Of a DNA stretch of 26,948 nucleotides, positions 7,706-14,385 are shown piece after piece. Source of the DNA: DATLXU01 sp035575515 (GTDB taxonomy: Bacteria; Acidobacteriota; Blastocatellia; UBA7656); contig DATLXU010000071.1 of assembly GCA_035575515.1 (NCBI GenBank), positions 1 through 26,948 on the forward strand, given 5' to 3'. The position numbers and the translations under genes were made by a program. The notes under the pieces are model-generated. The model saw nothing but the letters and a program-made list of their open reading frames with translations, was not told where the DNA came from and made no database searches. Each line of letters starts with the position of its first letter. The stretch's first letter is position 1.

Positions 7706-7984
7706 TCACTTCTTTGCTTCAGCAGACTCAAGGTCGAGGACCGCGATTGCGTCAAGCATGGCTTCGACCTTGAGCTTGATCGTGTCTCGCTCGTTCAGCA
7801 ATCGCTCAATCTGCAATTCGAGCCGCTCTTTCTCATCGCTCACCTGGCTCAACTCGCGGCGCAGGCTCAAGACCTCGCGCTCAAGCGATTCGCGTTCCTG
7901 CCGCTCCCGCTTGAACTGCTCAATCGTGCGATAAATCTTATCTTCAAGGTGCGAGAATTTTTCAAGTCCGTATATTCCGCTCAC
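7706..7984 (-). CDS. Small coiled-coil protein, ZapB-like
   Basis: A 92-aa, almost entirely helical, charged protein with no membrane segment. After a short N-terminus (MSGIYGLEKFSHLEDKI) it runs as heptad-rich coiled coil with many Glu, Arg and Leu residues up to residue 80, then ends in ESAEAKK. Size, coiled-coil make-up and position immediately before zapA suggest a ZapB-like partner linking ZapA to the division machinery. Coiled coils carry little family signal, so this is inference from context. A GGAGAAAG sequence a few bases ahead of the ATG can act as ribosome binding site. It lies 73 bases upstream of zapA and after a repeat-filled gap behind pheT. Confidence 0.75.
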   Translation of the reverse strand: MSGIYGLEKFSHLEDKIYRTIEQFKRERQERESLEREVLSLRRELSQVSDEKERLELQIERLLNERDTIKLKVEAMLDAIAVLDLESAEAKK

Positions 7985-7993
7985 TGCTTTCTC

Positions 7994-8091
7994 CAGTTTT
8001 CAGTTTTTAGTTTTCTGTTTTCAGTTATGACAGCGACGAATTCTTTCATAACTTGATTCGCCCGCCTCAAAAAACTGAAAATCGAAAACTA
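7994..8091. repeat. Inverted heptad-repeat array, pheT / coiled-coil gene gap (CAGTTTT type)
   Basis: On the plus strand five consecutive 7-mers run from 7994 to 8028: CAGTTTT twice, then TAGTTTT, CTGTTTT and CAGTTAT. Three inverse 7-mers fill 8071-8091: AAAACTG, AAAATCG and AAAACTA. The last of these contains the pheT stop codon (8089-8091). The arms can pair in several registers in the operon mRNA. The gap between pheT and the next gene is 104 bases. Confidence 0.75.
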
Positions 8092-10152
8092 TCTGAGTTG
8101 CGCGCCGAAGCGTTGCTGCAACAAATCTCTGACGCGGTCGTGCATCGCCGCCACTTCTTCATCCGTCAACGTGCGACCCTCGCCGCGATAAACAACCCGA
8201 AATGCAAGCGAGTGGAAGCCTTCCGGCATATCCTTACCCTTGAACACGTCGAATACGCGAAGCTGCACGATCTCGCTAATTCCTAACCCATTTATGGCCT
8301 TCTCGATTTCGCCCCACATAATATCGTCGGGCACAAGCGCCGATACATCGCGAGAGGCCGAAGGTAACCTGGGCAGCGCGCTGTAGCGCACCGCGTCGGC
8401 TTCAATCGCAAGCAGCTTTTCGAAATCAATCTCGGCAACAAAGACCGGCTGCCGGAATTTGTACAGAGATGCGATGCGCGGGTGCAGACGGCCCGCCCGC
8501 GCTACCTCTGAGCCATCGCGATTGAAAAGAGCCGACTGTCCAGGATGGAGGTATTCTACACCGGCTCGTTCAATTGTAAAGCCCGTTATGTTGACGCTCG
8601 CAAAGACGGCTTCGATTGCGCCCTTCAAATCATAAAAATCAACAGGGCGATTGCCGCGCCAATCTTCAGGAGCAACCCCTCCGCTCATCACCATCGCAAG
8701 CATCTCGCGCTCGCGCGGTCGCTCGCCGTCCGACGGCTCGAAGATTTTCCCAAGCTCGAATAGCTTAACGTCTCGTCGCCCCTGATTGAAATTGTGCTGA
8801 AGCGATTCGAGCAGCCCCGTCACAAGCGACCCGCGCATGGCAGACTGGTTCATATCAATCGGATTCGCCAAGACCGCCGCTGGCTCATCGCGACCATCGA
8901 ATTGCTCGCGCCTGCGAAAAGTTCTATCGCGCTCGCCGTTGACGAAGCTGAACGTGTACGCCTCATCAAAACCCAATCCCGTAAGCGCTCGCCGCGCAGC
9001 GCGACGACGGTCATGGCCTGCAAGGTGGCGGCCTTCCCCGCTCCACGCAGGCAGCGTTAAGTCTATGAGGTCATAGCCTACGTGCCGCGCAACCTCTTCA
9101 ACAAGGTCTTCTTCGCGCGATATATCTATTCTGAATGAAGGAGCAATCGCGTGAAGAGATTTTTCGCCTTCAATCAATTCAACCTCAAATCCAAGAGCGC
9201 GCAAAATCTCTGCGGCTTGTTCGATTTTCACATCAAGCCCGGTCAATCGCTTGACGCGAGATTCGCGCAACACAATCGAGTCGCGCGTGATAGGCGATGG
9301 ATAAACGTCAATCGCGCCTTTAAGGATGCGCCCGCCCGCTATCTCGACTATCAATCGAGCTACGAGCGCCGAAGCGTGAAGCTGAGCGTTAAAGTCCGCG
9401 CCGCGAGCGAAGCGATAAGCCGCTTCGGTGTCCAATCCCAGAGCGCGCGAAGTATGGCGAATTGATTGCGGATTGAAGTACGCGCTTTCGATAAGCACGT
9501 CGGTTGTGCGCTCATTGATTTCGGTCTCTTCGCCGCCCATCACGCCTGCGACGGCAACTGCACGGTCTGCGTCTGCGATGACGAGCATCTCAGGCGAAAG
9601 CTCGCGCGTGAATCCATCGAGAGTCGTTATCTGCTCGCCCGCATTCGGGCGACGCACGATGATTCGTTTTTCATGCAAAAGATTCAAATCGAATGCGTGA
9701 GTCGGCTGGCCCATTTCGAACATCACGTAGTTCGTTATGTCAGCGATGTTATTGACCGAACGCTGTCCGATTGATTCGAGCCGGTCAGCGAGCCATCTAG
9801 GCGAAGGGCCGACCTTCACGCCGCGAACGACTCGTGCAGTGAATCGCGGGCACAGGTCGGGCGCGAGCACCTGAACCGACGTTATTGATTCAATCGGCTC
9901 GTCGCTCTCTTCGAGCGCGAGGTTGCGCGGCTTCAGTTCCGTCCCGCAAATCAGCGCGGCTTCGCGCGCAATGCCTAGGTGCGAGAGCGCGTCAGGCCGG
10001 TTTGAAGTCAAATCGAAATCGAGGATGTGATCGTCGCGCACGCGCTCGATGGATTCGACCGCAAGCCCGGTCATCGTTAACCTTTCAGCAATCTCTTTCG
10101 GGCCGAGCGTGAGCGTGACAAGCTCGCCCAGCCAGTTGTAACTGATCTTCAT
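8089..10152 (-). CDS. pheT: Phenylalanine-tRNA ligase beta subunit, lacking the N-terminal tRNA-binding OB domain
   Basis: A 687-aa beta subunit of the (alpha-beta)2 enzyme that charges tRNA-Phe and edits Tyr-tRNA-Phe. It starts MKISYNWLGELV and passes from MTGLAVESIERV directly to DFDLTSNRPDALSHLGIAREAA. The roughly 110-residue EMAP/OB-fold tRNA-binding insert found in the usual ~800-aa PheT is therefore absent. The B3/B4 editing region (for example QPTHAFDLNLL and VAVAGVMGGEETEI), the B5 domain, the catalytic-core-like fold and a C-terminal FDX-ACB anticodon-binding domain (LPRLPSASRDVSALV onward) are all present. Its ATG overlaps the upstream stop codon (ATGA), so it is translationally coupled to that gene rather than to pheS. 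The missing OB domain looks like a genuine short form, since there is no frameshift. Confidence 0.95.
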   Translation of the reverse strand: MKISYNWLGELVTLTLGPKEIAERLTMTGLAVESIERVRDDHILDFDLTSNRPDALSHLGIAREAALICGTELKPRNLALEESDEPIESITSVQVLAPDLCPRFTARVVRGVKVGPSPRWLADRLESIGQRSVNNIADITNYVMFEMGQPTHAFDLNLLHEKRIIVRRPNAGEQITTLDGFTRELSPEMLVIADADRAVAVAGVMGGEETEINERTTDVLIESAYFNPQSIRHTSRALGLDTEAAYRFARGADFNAQLHASALVARLIVEIAGGRILKGAIDVYPSPITRDSIVLRESRVKRLTGLDVKIEQAAEILRALGFEVELIEGEKSLHAIAPSFRIDISREEDLVEEVARHVGYDLIDLTLPAWSGEGRHLAGHDRRRAARRALTGLGFDEAYTFSFVNGERDRTFRRREQFDGRDEPAAVLANPIDMNQSAMRGSLVTGLLESLQHNFNQGRRDVKLFELGKIFEPSDGERPREREMLAMVMSGGVAPEDWRGNRPVDFYDLKGAIEAVFASVNITGFTIERAGVEYLHPGQSALFNRDGSEVARAGRLHPRIASLYKFRQPVFVAEIDFEKLLAIEADAVRYSALPRLPSASRDVSALVPDDIMWGEIEKAINGLGISEIVQLRVFDVFKGKDMPEGFHSLAFRVVYRGEGRTLTDEEVAAMHDRVRDLLQQRFGAQLR

Positions 10153-11876
10153 TTGATTCGATAACCTTCTTCTTCGTTATTAAAAATCCAGCCCACAACT
10201 TCGCCTATTCGAATCTCTTCGCTGCGGTAGGCTTCCATTGTGATTGCCGCCGAGCCTTGCCGGTGAATCATCTGCGCCGAGCGGAGCATTCGGCGGAATC
10301 GCTCCTGCCATCTTCGAATATTCCGCTCGCGCAAATCAAGCCAGCCGCGCTCAGCCCACTGGTCAATCGCTTCATCCGTGACTGGCAAACTCGATTGCCC
10401 TGCGTATTCCGGCACGTTGATGCGCGGCCCGCGAACAATACGATTGCCTTCAGGCGGCAGGATCGGAATTCCAATGGAGATAATTGCGTTGCGCAGCTCG
10501 TGATTGCGCTGAAGGTATCGCCACAGCGTTTCAGAAATCTTTTTTGCATCCGCATCAACCACAGCTTGGAGCGTATGAAATTTCGTCTTTAAGAGGTGCG
10601 CTTCATAAAGCAGCTTCGTCAGCTTTGGCGGACCGAGATCGCCCGTTGCAATCGAATGTGAATTTGTTTCATGTTCGAGTCGGCGCAATGCTTCGATTGC
10701 CGACCCGCGCAGGTAACCGGCGCGATAACTAGGAACCATAATGGCGCTGTCTACTGCAGCAATTACGTCAACGCCGGTGTTGCTGCCCTTGATTTCAAGC
10801 ACAACGTTGTGGGCAATCTCTTCGGGCGTGACGAACTCCATCTGATTGATCGAAGTGACCGCTTCGAACTCGCCGCGCGCGAAGAATCCATTCTCTCCCG
10901 TGTCAACGCCGACCATCTCAAGCTCACCGACCTGCCTGAACTCTTCCTTCGGCATCGAAAGCTCAAGCATCCCGTTCAGTTTTTGAATGCGCGGCTGATA
11001 GATATAAACGGGTGTGTTGTCGCGGCGATTCCTGAGCGTTTGATACGACACCTTCTTATAGCCAATCATTGCGGCGGGCTTTATCTCTTTGACAATCGGC
11101 CCGCCGGGCGTGCGCGCCATCAAAAACATCAGGCCGGTGTGCGCGAATGCGACCGCCGTCTTTGACATTAGCTTCGCCGAAGGCTTTTCTTCGCCGTGAG
11201 TGTAAGGGATGTTCAATCCCATTCCGCCCGTCCCAGTCGTTCCGATCTTCACATAGACGCGCGTGCCGACTTCAACCATCGCACGATAGAGCAACTGCGT
11301 GTGGCGGATTAATTGTGGGATTGATTGCGACAGGAGCAATGTTTCAAACGTGCGTTCAAGCGGCTTGCGATTCTCCCAGATTTGCTTCATGTCGCGGTCG
11401 CTGATGCGGTCATCAATGAAGTCGAGCGACTTTCGAACTTCGATTGAGTTGGTGTAAACGTCCTGATAGCTGATGCCCGAAGCGGTGTTGATGCAATCAA
11501 TGATGACATCGGGCCGATGCTCTCGAACCCAACTGACAAGCGCCGATTTTTCGTAGGCATCATCGAGCGGGCCGAACAGGTCTTCGTACAACGCACGCCG
11601 CCGCGAGGGGCTGCTGATTAACGAGGCGCGGTCTTGCTTTGCGAACTCCGAGCGCACAAAGATGTTTCCCCAAAGCTCGCCGACTTTGATTGAAGGAAAT
11701 TCTTTGCGAAGCTCATGAGCAAGCTCGCGCACTTCTTTTTGATAAAGCGAGGCAATGACGATTTTTTCCGGGCGCAGATCGCGAGCGACCTGGTGGGCAA
11801 TCTGGGTGCCGACAAGCCCTGCGCCGCCCAGTATCAGAATTGTTTTGTCGAGGGTTTGAGTCGAAGTGTTCGGCAT
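10149..11876 (-). CDS. Rossmann-fold (SDR/epimerase-like) protein of unknown function inserted between pheS and pheT
   Basis: A 575-aa cytoplasmic protein. Residues about 10-40 carry a clear dinucleotide-binding start (TILILGGAGLVGTQIAHQVA). About 100 residues further on comes a DVIIDCINTASG segment, and then VKIGTTGTGGMGLN, as expected for an NAD(P)-dependent extended SDR/epimerase-like fold. The C-terminal half, about 250 residues, resembles nothing I recognise and ends in VGWIFNNEEEGYRIK. No classical YxxxK catalytic pair could be assigned with confidence. I chose ATG 11876 because the upstream in-frame extension runs through the heptad repeat and has no ATG; there is no good ribosome binding site. 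It overlaps pheT by four bases and follows pheS, so it is co-expressed with PheRS. A role linked to aminoacylation, or a metabolic enzyme merely sharing the operon, are both possible. Confidence 0.8.
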   Translation of the reverse strand: MPNTSTQTLDKTILILGGAGLVGTQIAHQVARDLRPEKIVIASLYQKEVRELAHELRKEFPSIKVGELWGNIFVRSEFAKQDRASLISSPSRRRALYEDLFGPLDDAYEKSALVSWVREHRPDVIIDCINTASGISYQDVYTNSIEVRKSLDFIDDRISDRDMKQIWENRKPLERTFETLLLSQSIPQLIRHTQLLYRAMVEVGTRVYVKIGTTGTGGMGLNIPYTHGEEKPSAKLMSKTAVAFAHTGLMFLMARTPGGPIVKEIKPAAMIGYKKVSYQTLRNRRDNTPVYIYQPRIQKLNGMLELSMPKEEFRQVGELEMVGVDTGENGFFARGEFEAVTSINQMEFVTPEEIAHNVVLEIKGSNTGVDVIAAVDSAIMVPSYRAGYLRGSAIEALRRLEHETNSHSIATGDLGPPKLTKLLYEAHLLKTKFHTLQAVVDADAKKISETLWRYLQRNHELRNAIISIGIPILPPEGNRIVRGPRINVPEYAGQSSLPVTDEAIDQWAERGWLDLRERNIRRWQERFRRMLRSAQMIHRQGSAAITMEAYRSEEIRIGEVVGWIFNNEEEGYRIK

Positions 11877-11883
11877 CGAGGTC

Positions 11884-11958
11884 GGTTCCGGGTTTCGGGT
11901 TCCGGCTTTCAGGTTAGCATTCCAACTCTGAACCCTAAACTCGGAACCCAAAACACAA
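11884..11958. repeat. Inverted heptad-repeat array, X / pheS gap (GGTTCCG type)
   Basis: Five heptads (11884-11918) of the type GGTTCCG, then GGTTTCG and variants, face five inverse heptads (11924-11958) of the type AACTCGG, AACCCTA and AACCCAA across a 5-base spacer. The right arm ends exactly at the pheS stop codon (11959-11961), and the left arm ends 7 bases from the start codon of the next gene. The array therefore fills the 82-base junction almost completely. The RNA can form a stem of up to about 35 bp with mismatches. Confidence 0.85.
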
Positions 11959-12984
11959 TTACGCGAACTGTTCGAGGAATCTCACGTCGTTCTCAAAAAA
12001 CAATCGTATGTCGTCAATCGAGTACATCAGCGCGGCCATGCGGTCAATGCCAAGTCCGAAGGCGAAGCCTGAATACTCTTCCGGGTCAACGCCGACTTTT
12101 TCGAGCACGTTCGGATGCACCATGCCGCTGCCGCCAAGCTCTATCCAGCCTGACCCTTTGCACGTCCGACAGCCTACACCGGCGCACACGTAACAACTGA
12201 AATCAACTTCGGCTGAAGGCTCTGTGAACGGAAAATATGACGGACGAAAGCGCGTCCTCAACCCTTCGCCGAACATCATCTGAACGAATTTCTGCAAAGT
12301 GCCTTTCAAATCTGCGAGCGTGATGTTGCGATCAACGTTAAGCCCTTCGAGCTGAAAGAACATAGGGTTGTGCGTCGGGTCGGGCGTGTCGCGACGAAAG
12401 ACTCTTCCCGGCGCAATCACGCGAAGCGGCACGCCGTGTCGCTCCATGGCGTGAATCTGCACGGTCGAAGTCTGCGACCGCAGCGCGAGGTTCTCTGAAA
12501 CATAAAAAGTATCGGCTGAATCGCGAGCGGGGTGGCCGGGCGGAATGTTCAACGCGTCGAAGTTGTAATAGCTCGTTTCAATCTCCGGTCCGTCTTCGAC
12601 GGTGTAGCCCATCGAGACGAAGATGTCTTCGATCTTTTGGCGCACGAGCGTTATCGGGTGAAGGTGGCCGAGTCGCGGACGAGTGCCCGGCAGCGTCACG
12701 TCGATCTTTTCGCGTTCCAAGGCGCACGCTTCGGCTTCGGCGGCGAAGCGTTCGTTGAGCTGCGCTATTACCGCCTCGACTTCGGCGCTCAACTGATTGA
12801 CCTGCTGGCCGAACGCGGCGCGTTGTTCCGCAGGAATTGATCCGAGCCGTTTCTTTTCCGCTGCGACCAGTCCCGACTTCCTGCCGAGATACTTGTCGCG
12901 CAGCGCATTCAACTGGTCGGCAGTCGTGACCGCCTTCGCGTCTTCTAAAAACTGCTCTCTTAATTGATCGAGCTTTTCGTCCAT
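11959..12984 (-). CDS. pheS: Phenylalanine-tRNA ligase alpha subunit
   Basis: A 341-aa catalytic subunit of PheRS. The N-terminal ~85 residues form the expected coiled-coil arm (MDEKLDQLREQFLEDAKAV...) with YLGRKSG. The class II core follows: HPITLVRQKIEDIF, motif 2 GRVFRRDTPDPTHNP with FFQLEGL, a Cys-rich segment CYVCAGVGCRTCKGSGW usual in this family, and motif 3 GFAFGLGIDRMAAL. Length is standard. No Shine-Dalgarno sequence is visible before the ATG; the preceding DNA is part of the inverted repeat. I see no Phe-rich leader peptide or T-box ahead of the gene, so the attenuation known from E. coli pheST has no counterpart here. Confidence 0.97.
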   Translation of the reverse strand: MDEKLDQLREQFLEDAKAVTTADQLNALRDKYLGRKSGLVAAEKKRLGSIPAEQRAAFGQQVNQLSAEVEAVIAQLNERFAAEAEACALEREKIDVTLPGTRPRLGHLHPITLVRQKIEDIFVSMGYTVEDGPEIETSYYNFDALNIPPGHPARDSADTFYVSENLALRSQTSTVQIHAMERHGVPLRVIAPGRVFRRDTPDPTHNPMFFQLEGLNVDRNITLADLKGTLQKFVQMMFGEGLRTRFRPSYFPFTEPSAEVDFSCYVCAGVGCRTCKGSGWIELGGSGMVHPNVLEKVGVDPEEYSGFAFGLGIDRMAALMYSIDDIRLFFENDVRFLEQFA

Positions 12985-12990
12985 TGGATA

Positions 12991-13061
12991 TTAGCTGTCG
13001 GTTATCAGCTATCAGCAATCAGTTTCGGAAATCAGGTCCTGCTGAATGCAGATAGCTGATA
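12991..13061. repeat. Inverted heptad-repeat array, pheS / rplT gap (TCAGCTA type)
   Basis: Plus-strand heptads run from 12991 to 13025: TTAGCTG, TCGGTTA, TCAGCTA, and two further TCAG-starting copies; another TCAG unit follows at 13032. Inverse heptads fill 13041-13061: GCTGAAT, GCAGATA and GCTGATA. A perfect 14-bp pairing, GGTTATCAGCTATC with GATAGCTGATAACC, lies within it (right arm to 13064). It occupies most of the 90-base gap. Confidence 0.8.
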
Positions 13062-13074
13062 ACCCGTTGCTTCG

Positions 13075-13458
13075 TTATGCAGCCGATGCGGAGGCTCGGC
13101 TCGATTCAAGCGCCTGCTTGACGCGGCCCGATATCTCAGTGAAAGCCGCAGGCTCGTTCACCGCAAGGTCCGCAAGAATCTTTCGATCAAGATTGATCTC
13201 AGCGAGTTTCAAGCCATGCATGAACTGGCTGTAGCTCAGACCGTTTGCGCGAGCAGCCGCGCCAATGCGAACTATCCACAGCGAGCGGAAGTCGCGCTTC
13301 TTGAGCTTGCGACCTGTGAATGCGAAATTTAGTGAACGCTCGACCTGCTCTTTCGCGTGACGATAGAGCTTGCTCTTAGTTCCGCGATAGCCGCGAGCCT
13401 GTTTCAAAATATCTTTTCGTTTCTGTAACCTTTTATTTCCACGTTTTGCGCGAGGCAT
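13075..13458 (-). CDS. rplT: Large ribosomal subunit protein bL20
   Basis: A 127-aa bL20, an early-assembly 23S rRNA-binding protein of the 50S subunit. The N-terminal half is the usual extended basic helix (MPRAKRGNKRLQKRKDILK). The globular half shows FRSLWIVRIGAAARANGLSYSQF and the NLDRKILADLAVNEP segment. The C-terminus extends past the usual ~117 residues with an Ala/Ser-rich tail. A strong AAGGAGGG site precedes the ATG. In many bacteria bL20 represses its own infC-rpmI-rplT operon by binding the mRNA; I could not identify such a binding structure here with confidence. Confidence 0.98.
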   Translation of the reverse strand: MPRAKRGNKRLQKRKDILKQARGYRGTKSKLYRHAKEQVERSLNFAFTGRKLKKRDFRSLWIVRIGAAARANGLSYSQFMHGLKLAEINLDRKILADLAVNEPAAFTEISGRVKQALESSRASASAA

Positions 13459-13474
13459 AATTCCCTCCTTAAAA

Positions 13475-13537
13475 GTCCTGAGTCGGAAGTCCGATGTCCG
13501 GCATCATAAACTGGTCATGGCTTCGGACATCGGACTG
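13475..13537. repeat. Inverted heptad-repeat array, rplT / rpmI gap (GTCCGAT type)
   Basis: Four plus-strand heptads fill 13475-13502: GTCCTGA, GTCGGAA and two GTCCG-type copies. Two inverse heptads, CGGACAT and CGGACTG, fill 13524-13537. A perfect 13-bp pairing, AGTCCGATGTCCG with CGGACATCGGACT, closes a hairpin whose loop is about 23 bases. The gap between the two ribosomal protein genes is 84 bases. Confidence 0.8.
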
Positions 13538-13542
13538 GCAGG

Positions 13543-13746
13543 TTAGCTTCGTCCGTAAGGAAGCATTCGCTTTACTGATTTCTCATCTGCTTCCGACACA
13601 AGCACGTCAATATCAAGGCTGCGTTTCCGCTTGGCCGTTTTCTTCGTAAGGATGTGGCGCGCGTGCGAATGGCCGCGCTTTATTTTGCCTGTGGCCGTAA
13701 GCCGGAATCGCTTCGCTGCTCCTTTGTGTGTTTTCAGTTTCGGCAT
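13543..13746 (-). CDS. rpmI: Large ribosomal subunit protein bL35
   Basis: A 67-aa bL35 of the 50S subunit. The sequence MPKLKTHKGAAKRFRLTATGKIK is the classic bL35 N-terminus, followed by HARHILTKKTAKRKRSLD and a C-terminal KRMLPYGRS. Two ATGs stand in tandem; the second (13746) is chosen because AGGAGG then lies four bases upstream, instead of only one, and because the family starts MPK. It sits second in the infC-rpmI-rplT operon. Confidence 0.98.
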   Translation of the reverse strand: MPKLKTHKGAAKRFRLTATGKIKRGHSHARHILTKKTAKRKRSLDIDVLVSEADEKSVKRMLPYGRS

Positions 13747-13761
13747 CATTCCTCCTGTATA

Positions 13762-13815
13762 AGCCGTCGGCGATCAGCACTAATCCGGTTAATCGAAGCT
13801 GAAAGCTCGCCGCTT
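13762..13815. repeat. Degenerate inverted repeat in the rpmI / infC gap
   Basis: GCCGTCGGCGATCAGC (13763-13778) can pair imperfectly with GCTGAAAGCTCGCCGC (13798-13813). The units CGATCAG and CTGAAAG fit the same heptad pattern as the other arrays of this operon, but only one or two units per arm remain. It may be a decayed copy. The gap is 74 bases. Confidence 0.35.
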
Positions 13816-13820
13816 AAGTA

Positions 13821-14372
13821 TCATTTCTTCTTCGGTCCCAGAATGATGAACATATTCATGCCCTCGACTCTGGGCCGAGCTTCGACCGTGCCGTACTCGG
13901 CAAGGTCTTTTTCGAGCCGGTCAAGAAGCTGCGCTCCAAGCTCTTTGTGCGTAATCTCTCGCCCGCGAAAATGCACTGTTGCCTTTACTTTGTCGCCTTC
14001 CTGAAGTATCCGCGCCGCGTTGTTCTTCTTGAACGTGTAATCGTGCTCGTCGGTGCCCGGCCTGAACTTTATCTCCTTGACGGTGATGAAAGTCTGCTTG
14101 GACTTGGCTTCCTTCTGCTTCTTCTTCTGCTCGTACTGCCACTTGCCAAAGTTGATTATTCGACAAACGGGCGGCTGAGCCTGCGGCGCGACTTCAACTA
14201 AGTCGAGTCCCTTGCTGCGGGCGATTTCAAGCGCCTGCTGCGGCGACATTATTCCAAGTTGCTGGCCGTCATCATCAATCACGCGAATCTCGCGCACGCG
14301 AATGCGCTCGTTGATGCGAACCGACGGACCGCGATCACGAAAGCCTCTTCCTCTATGTTGAAAGCTGCTGAT
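13821..14372 (-). CDS. infC: Translation initiation factor IF-3, apparently starting at ATC
   Basis: A 183-aa IF-3, which prevents premature 50S joining and proofreads the start codon and initiator tRNA. The N-domain contains INERIRVREIRVIDDDGQQL and VEVAPQAQPPVCRIINFGKW; the C-domain contains KFRPGTDEHDYTFK and VKATVHFRGREI. A GTG at 14297 would delete the conserved INERIRV segment. Reading upstream, the frame stays open to a TAG at 14378-14376. The only suitable start in between is ATC at 14372-14370, seven bases after a perfect AGGAGG (14385-14380). IF-3 genes are known for rare AUU/AUC/AUA starts that IF-3 discriminates against, giving autoregulation. The resulting length fits the family. 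It heads the operon. Confidence 0.92.
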   Translation of the reverse strand: MSSFQHRGRGFRDRGPSVRINERIRVREIRVIDDDGQQLGIMSPQQALEIARSKGLDLVEVAPQAQPPVCRIINFGKWQYEQKKKQKEAKSKQTFITVKEIKFRPGTDEHDYTFKKNNAARILQEGDKVKATVHFRGREITHKELGAQLLDRLEKDLAEYGTVEARPRVEGMNMFIILGPKKK

Positions 14373-14385
14373 GGTCTATCCTCCT
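14370..14385 (-). promoter_or_regulatory. AGGAGG with ATC start codon of infC
   Basis: A perfect Shine-Dalgarno (14385-14380) lies seven bases from an ATC codon (14372-14370), with an in-frame TAG in the spacer. There is no ATG, GTG or TTG in frame between the TAG and the GTG at 14297. This is the layout of the classical IF-3 autoregulated start. Confidence 0.75.

Noticed and set aside
12985..13074. PheM-like attenuator or T-box before pheS
   Set aside because: No Phe-rich leader peptide, no T-box sequence and no T-tract after the hairpin; the structure is the heptad array.
7994..13537. CRISPR array or REP/ERIC-type element as explanation of the repeats
   Set aside because: Units are 7 bases without spacers, differ between gaps and are arranged as inverted arms; they match neither CRISPR nor REP/ERIC consensus.
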